In this document: piece by piece, positions 22,771 to 32,060 of the stretch
Position numbering within the stretch: position 1 is the first letter of the stretch
How the letters are laid out: the number at the start of each line of letters is the position of its first letter
NCBI GenBank assembly: GCA_002718735.1
Contig: PBFR01000014.1
Location: 1 to 50,165 of the forward strand
Origin: Halobacteriovoraceae bacterium
Lineage (GTDB): Bacteria > Bdellovibrionota > Bacteriovoracia > Bacteriovoracales > Bacteriovoracaceae
Length of the DNA: 50,165 nt
Direction: 5' to 3'
Program-made: the position numbers and the translations under genes
The notes under the pieces: model-generated
What the model was told of the DNA's origin: nothing
Databases searched by the model: none
The model's input: the letters and a program-made list of their open reading frames with translations, nothing else

Positions 22771-24233
22771 GTATAAGATTTTGACAGCTCGTCCGTTCTA
22801 TAACAAAAAAGTTTAAACACTTAAAAACTCGAATCAATGTATTTTGAGTTCAAAAAACCACAGACTTGCAGGATTTTAAGCTTGAAATAGGCCATATTTC
22901 TATAACCATAAGCTCTCTTCTTTACCGTCTTGATTACGTTGTTGATGCCCTCTGAAAGCGAGGAACTAACCCTATACTCAAACCAGTTGGCAAATGTGCT
23001 CCAGCCCTTATCAAAGTTTTTCCACCACTTCTGAAGCTCGTAAAAGTACTTGCCCTGTCTAATCCATTCTCCCATTTCCACAAACTTATCTCTGGCCTCA
23101 AACTCATCTTTTGAGTCGTAAATCTGGAACATTCCCTCTTTTATAAGCTCCAAATATGCGAAATGCTCATTGTCTTTCAGGACATCATTTATGTGTCGAA
23201 TCTCTGTCTTATTTCGCCGCTCTGACTTCTTTAAAAAGAGTTGTTTAAACTTTCCCCTCGTGAGCCTCTTCATTTCTCCACGACATAAATGCGTGCTCAT
23301 CCAGGCCCTATCTTCGTTAACCGCTTTTTCAAAAGTCTGCATGATGTGAAATCTGTCCCAGACAAAAGTTGCATTTGGGCAATGCTCCTCAGTGCTCGCT
23401 TTAAAAGCATCGTGCTGGTCGGCAGCAACAACCTCAATGTCACCACACCTTTCAGGGCCTAGAATATGATAAAACTCATCTAATGCCTCTTTAGATCGAG
23501 ACTCTGAAACCCAGACTGCACGACCTGAATCCAAGTCGCTTATCACTGTAAAGAAACGTTTATCCCTGGATTCTTTTCGATAATATTTTTGTTTTCGAGC
23601 GTAAACTTCATCAACTGATATTCGCTTAATTGAGGGAATTTTATAGTGCTGAAACATTCGTCTCATTCGAGCGAAATCCAGTCTCCACATGGTCATTTCC
23701 TTGTGCCCTGTGAACTCAGCTGTTCTACTCACCGGAGCGATCTCGCACCAACGTCCAAGCCACCATGCGTATTCCTTAGTCATATGTGGACTTTCGGAGC
23801 ACACGAAATCAAGTGCCTCAGAACGAACCTTTTTACAATTTGGACAAAATCGTTTTTCTCTCCAAACTAAAATATATGCCTTCAAATTTAGGATAGGCAT
23901 TGTTTGGAGCTTCATTCGATACTTGCCGTGGGAGTTTCCAAGTTCATGACCACACCTGGAACAGGTGGATTTTGGTTGGTTGTCATCTTTCTTTATAAAA
24001 ATTTCGACGTAACCTTTTGAAATCCATTCTTTCAGGTCAATAACTTCATAATTAGGGATGATTTTTGAGATAAATCTAGGTAGTTTCATAGCTGGCCTTT
24101 CCTTGGTTTTGTAAATTAAATTTGTGGTTAAATTCAGCTTACTTGTCCTTGTCGAAAGGCCAACTTTTTTCTTCTATTCCAACTTATTTGTTAAAGATCC
24201 CAGTTTTGTGATTTGGCTATCAAAACTTTGGAC
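22771..24233 (-). mobile_element. ISL3-family insertion sequence
   Basis: The element of about 1.46 kb holds one ISL3-type transposase gene. Its ends are imperfect inverted repeats: 22771-22789 (GTATAAGATTTTGACAGCT) and the complement of 24215-24233 (GTCCAAAGTTTTGATAGCC), 13 of 19 matching. Right after the right end is an A-run belonging to the U-tract of the neighbouring DksA-like terminator. No clean 8-bp target duplication could be read, so the exact ends may be a few bases off. Confidence 0.7.
22821..24089 (-). CDS. ISL3 family transposase
   Basis: The 422-residue protein is complete. The N-terminus has a zinc-binding pair CSRCG (about 43-47) and CPNCKK (about 82-87), typical of IS204/IS1001/IS1096/IS1165 transposases. 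The DDE domain shows RISVDEVYARK (first Asp), VVAADQHDAF (second Asp), and SSSLSEGINNVIKTVKKRAYGYRN, split here as SLSEGINNVIK then KKRAYGYRN, with the catalytic Glu. There is no internal stop or frameshift, so the element may be active. Confidence 0.92.
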   Translation of the reverse strand: MKLPRFISKIIPNYEVIDLKEWISKGYVEIFIKKDDNQPKSTCSRCGHELGNSHGKYRMKLQTMPILNLKAYILVWREKRFCPNCKKVRSEALDFVCSESPHMTKEYAWWLGRWCEIAPVSRTAEFTGHKEMTMWRLDFARMRRMFQHYKIPSIKRISVDEVYARKQKYYRKESRDKRFFTVISDLDSGRAVWVSESRSKEALDEFYHILGPERCGDIEVVAADQHDAFKASTEEHCPNATFVWDRFHIMQTFEKAVNEDRAWMSTHLCRGEMKRLTRGKFKQLFLKKSERRNKTEIRHINDVLKDNEHFAYLELIKEGMFQIYDSKDEFEARDKFVEMGEWIRQGKYFYELQKWWKNFDKGWSTFANWFEYRVSSSLSEGINNVIKTVKKRAYGYRNMAYFKLKILQVCGFLNSKYIDSSF

Positions 24234-24239
24234 AAAAAA

Positions 24240-24262
24240 AGAGGCACTTTATAGTGCCTCTT
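24240..24262 (-). terminator. terminator of the DksA-like gene
   Basis: AGAGGCAC and GTGCCTCT pair around TTTATA. On the - strand the stem is followed by a run of seven T, ending the DksA-like transcript. The ISL3-type element begins immediately beyond the T-run. Confidence 0.85.
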
Positions 24263-24286
24263 AGTAGGATTGATTTACAGATTGAT

Positions 24287-24658
24287 CTAGGCCCTGCGGA
24301 ACCTTTGAGAGCTTTCACGCTCTTTTTCTTCCGCAACTTCAAGGCAAAATTCGGCCCAAGGTTGGGTCTCGAGCCGTTTTTCGCCTATCTCTTCGCCAGA
24401 CTCAATACAGAAGCCATAAACCCCTTCTTCAATTCTTTCAAGGGCGGCCTCTATTCTTCTTAGCTTTGTCATCTCGCGATCACGAATGCTAAAACTTACT
24501 TGTTGGTTAATAGTAGATGACGCAAGGTCTGCCTCATCGGCCAGGTCGTCTGATTGGATGTGAAGATCCTCGTAGTCATTCATAATGCCACTGTTAAGGA
24601 TTTGTTTTCTCGCTTCCAATAACTTGTGCTTAAAGTGTTCAACTTTCTTCTTATCCAT
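24287..24658 (-). CDS. DksA/TraR-family protein with degenerate zinc finger
   Basis: The 123-residue protein has the DksA layout: N-terminal coiled coil with a tip motif DEADLA (Asp41-Asp44-Ala46), then the zinc-finger region YGFCIESGEEIG and RLETQPWAEFCLEVAEE. Only two of four zinc Cys remain: Cys84 and Cys105 are kept, while the partners are Ser87 and Val108. DksA enters the RNA polymerase secondary channel and, with ppGpp, tunes rRNA and amino-acid promoters. Variants with reduced Cys sets function without zinc, as in Pseudomonas DksA2. GGAGGAG precedes the ATG. It has its own terminator at 24240-24262. Confidence 0.85.
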   Translation of the reverse strand: MDKKKVEHFKHKLLEARKQILNSGIMNDYEDLHIQSDDLADEADLASSTINQQVSFSIRDREMTKLRRIEAALERIEEGVYGFCIESGEEIGEKRLETQPWAEFCLEVAEEKERESSQRFRRA

Positions 24659-24799
24659 AAAGATCTCCTCCTTGTAAACCTTCTGAGCGCCAATCCATGC
24701 GCGGGATAAAACATTTTAACGTGTAGTTGACCTTAAGAGCAACTTTAGATTTAACTAGGCAAATATTTAAGGGTCTAAACTTTGTATTGTGCACTGTGT

Positions 24800-24829
24800 T
24801 TGACATACCAATTTAGTCAATAATAGAAT
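24800..24829 (+). promoter_or_regulatory. promoter of the trypsin-fold lipoprotein gene
   Basis: A consensus TTGACA (24800-24805) and TAGAAT (24824-24829) are separated by 18 bases, placing the start about 30 bases before the ATG at 24868. Confidence 0.6.
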
Positions 24830-24867
24830 TTTAAGTTAACTTAACTAAAATTATTTAGTGGTGATGA

Positions 24868-26244
24868 ATGGCCAGTTTCCTTAAAATTCTAATCCTTTGC
24901 ACTATAGTCGCGTTCACTTCATGCGCCAAAAAGGTGGAGGAAGACGTGGATAAAAAGTATGCCAGGACTCAACGCAACCAAGTTCAGCTGGACCCTGTCA
25001 TTCATAAGTTCTTTAGGGAACAGCAGCTTGATTGTGAAGTTGATGAATGCCACCCTTCAGTTGCCAAGATCACCGTTTTTGAACGAGGTTCCCTGCAGTT
25101 TTGTTCTGGAGCACTCGTTGCACCTGATATAATTCTAACAAGTTCTAATTGCTTAACCCGAAATCTAAAGCTTCCAAACATCTCGTGTTTAAACAACATC
25201 CACGCGGTCTTTCCAGGACTTGGGGAAATGAAGCAGGAGAGTGTGGCATGTGACTATGTTATCTCATCAAATATTCTTCAAGAAGATAAAGATCCCGCAC
25301 TGTGGAGAAGTGATTTTGCCTTTTTAAAGTTAAAATCGACTCCTAACAGGGCAGCTCTTCAAATAAGTAGAAAGGGCCTCATTGAAGGGATTAGTTATAG
25401 ACAATTCAAGGTAGATGTATCAACTGATACAAGTGCTAAGCTTTCGAGATCAAAGTGTTTTCCGCACTATAATAGCTATGCAAATCCATTTTCAAGAGAC
25501 AGGTATTCACCAATGATGACTGTATCTGGATGTTCCTTTGCTGAAGGTAATCTGGGCTCTCCACTAATAAACGCAAATGGAGAAGTCGTGGGTGTCGTCA
25601 GCGCAAATATGAATAATGAACTTAGAAACTATATTTTCGCCAATAAAATGATGCTTGGTGAAATGGTTCCCATACAGCATGTAAGCAACTTGGCGTGTGG
25701 CAAATTTCCTTTTGAAGTTAATGCTGGAAGACAGGGCCAGCTTGAATGTGAGAAGACAATAGATACGTTGACGCTTGATCGTTACCGCTCAAGACTTCTG
25801 ACTTCGAGAAAAACTCATCAAGAAAATATGAAAAAGATAGAGGAGGAACTTGAGCAGCCTGATAAATACTTTAAGTGGGATGTTAAGTTCTACCCAAATA
25901 AAAAAGGCAATGTGCTTGAGGCTCACTTTGGAAGACCAAAATGCTATTTTGAAGTAAGCTCCTGGGTTTCAGAATTTAGTGGTGGATGGAGAGGCCGCTC
26001 AGTGTATACCTATGGGTTTATAGAACCCTCTCACATTACTTATAGATTAGAAACTAAGCTTGATTCTCTATTAAGACCAATATCAGCAATAGTGGAAGCA
26101 GGGGTTAAAAACTATAAAGTTGAGTTCAACCCCGCAAGCTCCTATTTCGAGAATAAAACTGATGTGACGATCACTGCCCAATTGTTTGACTCCACAAGCG
26201 AGCAGACTTATGTAAATATCACCGACGCATGCATGCAAGAGTAG
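24868..26244 (+). CDS. secreted trypsin-fold lipoprotein, probable pseudoprotease
   Basis: The 458-residue protein has a lipoprotein signal (VAFTSC, Cys19) and a chymotrypsin-like domain at about 60-275: FCSGALVAPDIILTSSNC, SDFAFLKL and GCSFAEGNLGSPL. Against the family pattern (TAAHC, D, GDSGG/SP), the His position is Asn94 and the Ser position is Leu229 (GNLGSP); only Asp149 is kept. It should therefore be catalytically dead and work as a binding protein. The remaining 180 residues contain a helix rich in charged residues and a strand-rich C-terminal domain with no family I recognise. A consensus promoter lies upstream. It is convergent with mltG. Confidence 0.75.
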   Translation: MASFLKILILCTIVAFTSCAKKVEEDVDKKYARTQRNQVQLDPVIHKFFREQQLDCEVDECHPSVAKITVFERGSLQFCSGALVAPDIILTSSNCLTRNLKLPNISCLNNIHAVFPGLGEMKQESVACDYVISSNILQEDKDPALWRSDFAFLKLKSTPNRAALQISRKGLIEGISYRQFKVDVSTDTSAKLSRSKCFPHYNSYANPFSRDRYSPMMTVSGCSFAEGNLGSPLINANGEVVGVVSANMNNELRNYIFANKMMLGEMVPIQHVSNLACGKFPFEVNAGRQGQLECEKTIDTLTLDRYRSRLLTSRKTHQENMKKIEEELEQPDKYFKWDVKFYPNKKGNVLEAHFGRPKCYFEVSSWVSEFSGGWRGRSVYTYGFIEPSHITYRLETKLDSLLRPISAIVEAGVKNYKVEFNPASSYFENKTDVTITAQLFDSTSEQTYVNITDACMQE

Positions 26245-26251
26245 AAGAGTA

Positions 26252-27277
26252 TTACTGCTTTAAGTCTCTCCAGCTTTTTCCTTTTCTTCGGGCCGCATTT
26301 CTTTGCCAATAATCGACAGCTTTCAAGTGTTCTTTATACGTACTTGTAAAAACATGTGTTCCATCATTTTTACTAACAAAGTAAATGTAACTGTGAGCTT
26401 CAGGGTTGAGAACAGCTTTGATGGCCGCAAGCGAGGGGTTTGCAATTGGCCCTTTTGGAAGTCCTGGAATCTTGTACGTGTTATAAGGTGTCTTTTGCAA
26501 AAGGTGCTTTTTCTTTAAATTACCATTATAGTTTTCCCAAATCCCATAAATGGTGGTTGGGTCTGCCTGCAAGCGCATTCTCTTTTTTAGTCTATTTAGA
26601 TAAACACCGGCAATGGTTCTTCTTTCGAATTTGGCACCAGTTTCCTTTTCAACAATGGAGGCGAGTATTACAACTTCATGCGGGTTCAAGTGGCTTTTGC
26701 CAAAATTTAAGGAAGAAGTCTTTTCTTTGAAAAGATCAATCATTGTTCTAACAACAATTGGTGCTGGTGTTCCTGGAGCAAACTTGTATGTGTCAGGAAA
26801 TAAATAGCCCTCTAGTGAAGGGGCAGCTATGCCAAGCTCCTCAACGTATTCTTGCTTTTTAACTTCTTCAACAAAGTCCTTGTAAGAAATGATGTCCTTG
26901 GATTCTAGAATTTTACCTATTTCATAAAGGTTTTTACCTTCAGGAATGGTTACACTTGTAAGTATTGGAACTCCGTCCACTAGGGTATCTAGAATTTCTC
27001 CCATATGTTGACCTGGAGCTATTTTATAGGAACCGGCCTTAATCTTATTCATTCTTTCAGTGTATTTAGCGTAGTAGTGAAAGAGCCTGGCATCTGAGAT
27101 TAAACCTTGTTTAGCAAGTCTTCCATTGACGCTTGAGAACCCCTCTCCTGGCCTAACGGTAAAAGTAACTTCTTCTCCGGAGTAGGGAGAGAAGAAAATA
27201 ATTGAAAAATGTATGGTTAAAAAAAACGCTGCAAAAATAGGTGCTAGCAAAGTAGAAATGAGAAAAGCGCGCTTCAA
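26252..27277 (-). CDS. mltG: endolytic murein transglycosylase MltG
   Basis: The 341-residue protein has an N-terminal transmembrane segment (about 10-30), a LysM-like region with TVRPGEGFSSVNGRL, and the YceG catalytic domain with ILASIVEKETG, where Glu is the catalytic residue, then RLKKRMRLQADPTTIYGI and TPYNTYKIPGLPKGPIANP. MltG cuts nascent peptidoglycan strands next to the inner membrane and helps set glycan chain length. The order mltG then ruvX on one strand is seen in many bacteria. The next gene upstream on the strand is ruvX, 41 bases away. Confidence 0.95.
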   Translation of the reverse strand: MKRAFLISTLLAPIFAAFFLTIHFSIIFFSPYSGEEVTFTVRPGEGFSSVNGRLAKQGLISDARLFHYYAKYTERMNKIKAGSYKIAPGQHMGEILDTLVDGVPILTSVTIPEGKNLYEIGKILESKDIISYKDFVEEVKKQEYVEELGIAAPSLEGYLFPDTYKFAPGTPAPIVVRTMIDLFKEKTSSLNFGKSHLNPHEVVILASIVEKETGAKFERRTIAGVYLNRLKKRMRLQADPTTIYGIWENYNGNLKKKHLLQKTPYNTYKIPGLPKGPIANPSLAAIKAVLNPEAHSYIYFVSKNDGTHVFTSTYKEHLKAVDYWQRNAARRKGKSWRDLKQ

Positions 27278-27318
27278 CTTGAGATCCTTGGTTAGTAGTT
27301 ACAATTCTTGTTCAGCTA

Positions 27319-27792
27319 TTATAGCCTATCTGAGGATCGGTTCAAAAAATCTTCTAAAATAATTGTTGCGGCAACAGCGTCTATTTTTGAGTAATCCACT
27401 TGGAAATTATAACGCGGATCGTTTTTCATCCGGTCTTCTGCTTCCATGGTGCTTAGGGTTTCATCCTGGAGAAACATGGGGATGGATACCTTGGACTCTA
27501 GTTTTTGTGCAAATTGCTTAATTGTTTTGGTCATAGTGGACTCTTTTCCATCGGTGAATAGAGGGATACCTAGAACCAAAACTTCTATAAACTCTTCTTC
27601 TATAATGTCCAAAATCTCTGCAGCAAGCTGCTCGTCAGATTCATACTTTATCCGTCCGTAGGGGATAATCATTGGGTCAATACTTACTCGGTGCGTTGCT
27701 ATTCCCGTGTATTTTTGACCGTAATCAATGGCCAAAACATGCTTTCGTTCAATAACTTCTTTGTCTATTCTACTGTTTAAATCTTGTCGCAT
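27319..27792 (-). CDS. ruvX: RuvX/YqgF-family Holliday junction resolvase-like nuclease
   Basis: The RNase H-fold protein has HVLAIDYGQKYTGIATH with the first catalytic Asp, VLGIPLFTDGKES, PMFLQDETLST with the catalytic Glu, and SKIDAVAATIILEDFL with the last Asp. It acts in processing of the 16S rRNA 5' end and/or resolution of branched DNA. I chose ATG at 27792 (157 residues, close to the family norm); the frame is open to 27906, which would add a 38-residue stretch not seen in relatives. No good ribosome binding site supports either start. It is divergent from rho, whose promoter must lie between or inside its 5' end. Confidence 0.88.
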   Translation of the reverse strand: MRQDLNSRIDKEVIERKHVLAIDYGQKYTGIATHRVSIDPMIIPYGRIKYESDEQLAAEILDIIEEEFIEVLVLGIPLFTDGKESTMTKTIKQFAQKLESKVSIPMFLQDETLSTMEAEDRMKNDPRYNFQVDYSKIDAVAATIILEDFLNRSSDRL

Positions 27793-27946
27793 GCAGGTTT
27801 TAAACACTTTTGTGATAGATGTGTAAAGCTGGAATATTGACTTGACATGGTTGGGTTTCCCTATATTATAAAAAATAATTCTGGACATTATTTCCAAAAA
27901 TATCATTTCTAAAGAGAATTCCTACTTATCTATTTGTGGAGAACCC

Positions 27947-29194
27947 ATGCATTTAAACAAACTCAGAGAAAAAGACATCAAAGAACTAACCAAAATGGCT
28001 GCCAAAAACGGTATCGATAACGCTGCAGGCATGAAAAAGCACGAAATAATCTTCGCTTTGCTTAAGAAACATGCAGAAGCAAAAGAAGCTATTTACGGGG
28101 AAGGTGTTCTTGAGATCTTGCCAGATGGGTTTGGCTTTTTAAGAAGTCCTGGCTACAACTACCTTCCTGGAGCGGATGATATCTATGTTTCACCAAGCCA
28201 GATTAGAAGATTTAGCTTAAGAACTGGTGATACTATAAATGGAGAGATTAGACCTCCAAAAGAGGGAGAGAGATACTTTGCCCTTTTAAAAGTAGAAAAA
28301 GTTAACTTTCAATCCCCTGAGAAGCATAAGCAAACAGTACTTTTTGATAACTTAACACCACTTTATCCAAATACTAAAATCAACCTTGAAGACAAGCCAA
28401 CCAATTATTCTACAAGAATTATTGACTTGTTTGTTCCACAGGGGTTTGGGCAAAGATGTTTAATTGTTGCTCCACCAAAAGCTGGTAAGACTGTTCTTCT
28501 CCAGGACATCGCCAATGCTATCTCTGGAAATCACAAGAAAGCAAAACTAATCGTTTTATTGATTGATGAAAGACCGGAAGAAGTAACAGATATGAAAAGA
28601 AACGTTGATGCTGAAGTTGTTTCTTCAACGTTTGACGAACCTGCAAGCCGTCACGTTCAGGTTGCCGAGATGGTTATTGAGAAGGCTAAAAGACTTGTTG
28701 AAGCAGGACAAGATGTTGTTATCCTACTTGATTCAATTACTAGACTGGCGAGAGCGTACAACACTGTAATCCCACCAAGTGGTAAGATCTTGTCTGGTGG
28801 TGTTGATTCTAACGCGCTTCATAAGCCAAAAAGATTCTTTGGAGCTGCAAGAAATATTGAAAATGGCGGATCTCTCACTATTATTGCAACTGCTCTTGTT
28901 GATACTGGTTCAAGAATGGATGAAGTTATCTTTGAGGAATTTAAGGGTACAGGTAACTCTGAGATTCAACTAGATAGAAAGCTAATGGAAAAGAGAATTT
29001 TCCCTTGTTTGGATATTAATAAGTCTGCAACTAGAAAAGAAGACCTTCTAATGGATCAAGGTGACCTGAGCAAGGTATTCGTTCTAAGAAGAGTGCTTCA
29101 CCCAATGAACACTATCGATTCTATGGAGTTTGTTTTGGATAAAATAAAAAATTCTAAGACTAATACGGACTTCATGGAATCTATGAACGGCTAA
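27947..29194 (+). CDS. rho: transcription termination factor Rho
   Basis: The 415-residue protein has the Rho N-terminal helical domain, the RNA-binding cold-shock-like domain ([18 protein letters not shown], residues about 45-62), the Walker [14 protein letters not shown] (about 179-191), Walker [16 protein letters not shown], and the C-terminal [12 protein letters not shown] motif. The hexamer translocates on RNA and ends transcription. GGAG precedes the ATG. It begins a run with the DUF1385-like gene, prfA, prmC and murA. The protein lacks the long insertions seen in some phyla, and all key motifs are intact. Confidence 0.98.
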   Translation: MHLNKLREKDIKELTKMAAKNGIDNAAGMKKHEIIFALLKKHAEAKEAIYGEGVLEILPDGFGFLRSPGYNYLPGADDIYVSPSQIRRFSLRTGDTINGEIRPPKEGERYFALLKVEKVNFQSPEKHKQTVLFDNLTPLYPNTKINLEDKPTNYSTRIIDLFVPQGFGQRCLIVAPPKAGKTVLLQDIANAISGNHKKAKLIVLLIDERPEEVTDMKRNVDAEVVSSTFDEPASRHVQVAEMVIEKAKRLVEAGQDVVILLDSITRLARAYNTVIPPSGKILSGGVDSNALHKPKRFFGAARNIENGGSLTIIATALVDTGSRMDEVIFEEFKGTGNSEIQLDRKLMEKRIFPCLDINKSATRKEDLLMDQGDLSKVFVLRRVLHPMNTIDSMEFVLDKIKNSKTNTDFMESMNG

Positions 29195-29197
29195 TAC

Positions 29198-30118
29198 ATG
29201 TGGCGATCTTTCAAGTTCACTTCTTTCTTGGGCCATGGGCTGCTTTCAGACAATGGAGGCAGCAAGAAAGAACATAGAACAGCCGAGGGATCGCAAAACA
29301 TTTTCTTCATCGCAGCTAGGATCGATGAGGGAATAACCTTAATAAAAAAAAAACACTCATTTCCACTCACCAGACCTGAGTTTAAAGAATTTAAATACTT
29401 AAGAGGATCTTCCTTCTTCCTTGAGTCTCTTGAACTTCTGATCGAAAAGATGTTAGTTGCACCCAAGAAAGGACTTTTCATCTCCCTAGTCTTAATTCTG
29501 GTTTTTAGCTTATTTCCTTCTATGATATTAGTAGAGTTGCCTCTGATATTGAGTCTAAGCTGGGGTCCTGATAGTTCACTTTACCTAACAATCGACACCG
29601 TCTTTAAGGTGCTTTGGTTTTATGTATTAATAAAAACACTCTCAAAGATCTCTCCATTTAAGATGGTATTTAGCTCCTTTGCGGCCCATGCAGGTTTGAG
29701 TAAATCGATTAACCGCTTAGGGTTTTTGACCAGTGTCTTTGTTATGACTTTTATACTGTCGAATCATCTTCTTTATAGTGTTGGAGAAGCTTTGCCATTG
29801 GGGCTAAGAGAAGTGTATATTGGGATGTGGAGATTGTTATTGTGTTTAGGAGTTGCTTCTGCATTGTATGAAGTCTTACTTCTACAGAATAAGATCTTCA
29901 CTAGATTTGCTGGAATTTTTCAATCGGCCTTAACACCTGTGCCGGATACTGACTCCTGGGAAATTGCACAAATCGAGGCTTTTGCTTTAAATGAGTTAAA
30001 AAGGTACAACATAAAAAATAAAAACGTTTCTAATGATAGTTGTTGTTTCATAAAAGTTTCAGATAAGTCGGAGCTTCACTCAAACAACAATGATTGGAAG
30101 AAATTCTTGGAGCAATAA
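29198..30118 (+). CDS. divergent DUF1385-like membrane protein
   Basis: The 306-residue protein sits between rho and prfA, a place where DUF1385 genes often occur. It keeps traces of that family: FKYLRGSSFFLESLELLIEKM, four to five hydrophobic segments between residues 94 and 230, and a late YEVLLLQNKIFTRFAGIFQSA followed by EIAQIEAFALNEL. The His/Glu-rich and Cys-containing stretch that marks ordinary DUF1385 proteins is not recognisable, so it may be a derived form or a membrane protein in the same slot. It starts three bases after rho and ends three before prfA, so it is cotranscribed. Function is unknown. Confidence 0.5.
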   Translation: MWRSFKFTSFLGHGLLSDNGGSKKEHRTAEGSQNIFFIAARIDEGITLIKKKHSFPLTRPEFKEFKYLRGSSFFLESLELLIEKMLVAPKKGLFISLVLILVFSLFPSMILVELPLILSLSWGPDSSLYLTIDTVFKVLWFYVLIKTLSKISPFKMVFSSFAAHAGLSKSINRLGFLTSVFVMTFILSNHLLYSVGEALPLGLREVYIGMWRLLLCLGVASALYEVLLLQNKIFTRFAGIFQSALTPVPDTDSWEIAQIEAFALNELKRYNIKNKNVSNDSCCFIKVSDKSELHSNNNDWKKFLEQ

Positions 30119-30121
30119 AAA

Positions 30122-31195
30122 ATGTCAATGTTTGATAAACTAGACGAAGTTGTAAATCGTTACGAAGAACTTACAGAAAAAATGGCGGACCCAACACTAT
30201 ATGATCGCCAAAAAGAGTTTAAAGCTGTCTCTGAGGAGCGCTCAAATATCGAAGAGCTTGTTCAAACATACAAGCACTATAAGAAGATAAAGAACGACCT
30301 TGAAGGGGCGAAAGATCTTCTAAAGTCAGAGACTGATGAAGAAATGAGAGAGATGGCAAAAGAAGAAATTTCTGAGTATGAATCAGAAATGCCTGGCCTT
30401 GAAGACAAGCTTAAAATTCTTCTTCTCCCTAAAGATCCATTGGATAATAAGAACTGTATCGTTGAAATCAGGGCAGGTGCCGGTGGAGACGAGGCATCAA
30501 TCTTTGTTCAAGATGTTTGGAGAATGTATAAAAACCATTGGTCAACTCTTGGCTTTAAATCTGAGTTGGTATCAGTGAGTGAATCAGACAAAGGTGTAAA
30601 AGAAGTTATTCTGAATGTTACAGGGGAGAAGGTTTATTCTCAGATGAAGTATGAATCTGGAGTTCACCGCGTTCAAAGAGTTCCTGAGACTGAGTCTCAG
30701 GGCAGAGTTCACACATCCACTATTACTGTGGCCATAATGCCGGAAGCGGATGAAGTTGAATTTGAGCTAGATATGAATGAAGTACGTATCGACGTTTATC
30801 GCTCTGGTGGAAAAGGTGGACAGTCAGTTAACACTACCGACTCGGCCGTTAGGGTTACCCACACTCCAACAGGCGTGCAGGTTGCGATTCAGGATGAAAA
30901 ATCACAGCATAAAAATAAAGAGAAGGCCTTGAAAATTCTAAGGGCCAGAATTTATGACAGTATGGTTCAGGCCGCTCACGATGTGGAAGCTGAAAAAAGA
31001 AGAGGTCTAGTAGGCAAGGGTGATAGATCTGAGAGAATTAGAACTTATAACTTTCCACAGGGGCGTTTAACTGATCACAGAATCAATTTAACACTTTATA
31101 GTTTGGATAAAATTATAGAGGGAGACTTATCCCCAGTTGTTGATGCTCTAGTGGCACACAATCAGGCACAACTTCTTAAGGGTGAAGAAGATTAA
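30122..31195 (+). CDS. prfA: peptide chain release factor 1
   Basis: The 357-residue RF1 has the helical first domain, the RNA-binding domain 2, and the universal GGQ motif (SGGKGGQSVNTTDSAVRVTH), where Gln is methylated by PrmC. Domain 2 carries a PETES-like segment (RVPETESQGRVHTS), close to the PxT codon-recognition motif of RF1. It ends translation at UAA and UAG. It overlaps prmC by 14 bases, the usual coupling with its modifying enzyme. Confidence 0.97.
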   Translation: MSMFDKLDEVVNRYEELTEKMADPTLYDRQKEFKAVSEERSNIEELVQTYKHYKKIKNDLEGAKDLLKSETDEEMREMAKEEISEYESEMPGLEDKLKILLLPKDPLDNKNCIVEIRAGAGGDEASIFVQDVWRMYKNHWSTLGFKSELVSVSESDKGVKEVILNVTGEKVYSQMKYESGVHRVQRVPETESQGRVHTSTITVAIMPEADEVEFELDMNEVRIDVYRSGGKGGQSVNTTDSAVRVTHTPTGVQVAIQDEKSQHKNKEKALKILRARIYDSMVQAAHDVEAEKRRGLVGKGDRSERIRTYNFPQGRLTDHRINLTLYSLDKIIEGDLSPVVDALVAHNQAQLLKGEED

Positions 31196-32036
31196 AACCG
31201 TTGAGAGCTTCATCCAGTGTTTTTTTGATGAAAACATTGAGCACTTGAAGCTCAACTACCCGGGTATAAATCCCAATAAATTAATCGATGTTTATTGTCA
31301 GTTCTTTTCAACATCAGCTCAGGAAGCCATGACATTGGATGAGAGAAACTCCTTCTTTATGCGAATAAGGGAGGGAGAGCCTCTAGAGTACATTCTTGAA
31401 GAGAAGTTTTTCTTCAATTCTCCGTTCTATGTAAATCCTGATGTATTGATACCAAGGAATGAAACTGAAATCCTGGTGGAAAAGTCCTTGGAGCTTATCT
31501 CCAAAAAGGGATGGAAAAGCTTTGCTGATATCGGAGTGGGTTCCGGCTGTATATCTTTAAGCCTTCTTACTGAAAGTATCAAACCTTTAAAAGGTGTGGC
31601 CGTAGATATCGATGAAAACGCATTAGAAGTATGTGAAATAAATCGAAGAAGACTCAAAAGCAAGATGCCTCAATCTTCTTCTTTGAAATTGTTACTTGGC
31701 GATCGTCTTGATCCTTTAAAGGAGTCTGTAGACTTTATTGTAACAAACCCTCCTTATATTGATGATGATCTTGGCAAAGAAGGTGTGCACCATCAAACCG
31801 ATACTTATGAGCCTAAACTAGCACTTTATCTTCCAGCTGAAAGTTATGAGCTTTGGTTTGAAAAGTTTTTTAGAGATTCATTTGAAAAAATCAATGATGG
31901 TGGAGCATTGTTGATGGAAGGCCATGAAGATAAGCTTGAGCGACTTAGGGAAATGGCATTGACAGTGTTTGGGAGTGCTGAAATTATTCAAGATTATACC
32001 GGTGCCAATAGATTTTTATTTGCTTATAAAGATTAA
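31182..32036 (+). CDS. prmC: release factor glutamine methyltransferase
   Basis: The 284-residue class I methyltransferase has the substrate-binding helical N-terminus, FADIGVGSGCISLSLL (SAM-binding loop) and the signature VTNPPYIDDD, which binds the Gln of the GGQ motif. It methylates RF1/RF2. It starts with GTG inside prfA. Downstream, murA follows after 24 bases, probably in the same transcript. Confidence 0.93.
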   Translation: MKKIKTVESFIQCFFDENIEHLKLNYPGINPNKLIDVYCQFFSTSAQEAMTLDERNSFFMRIREGEPLEYILEEKFFFNSPFYVNPDVLIPRNETEILVEKSLELISKKGWKSFADIGVGSGCISLSLLTESIKPLKGVAVDIDENALEVCEINRRRLKSKMPQSSSLKLLLGDRLDPLKESVDFIVTNPPYIDDDLGKEGVHHQTDTYEPKLALYLPAESYELWFEKFFRDSFEKINDGGALLMEGHEDKLERLREMALTVFGSAEIIQDYTGANRFLFAYKD

Positions 32037-32060
32037 AAAAAGAACTTAAGGAAAAGTTTT

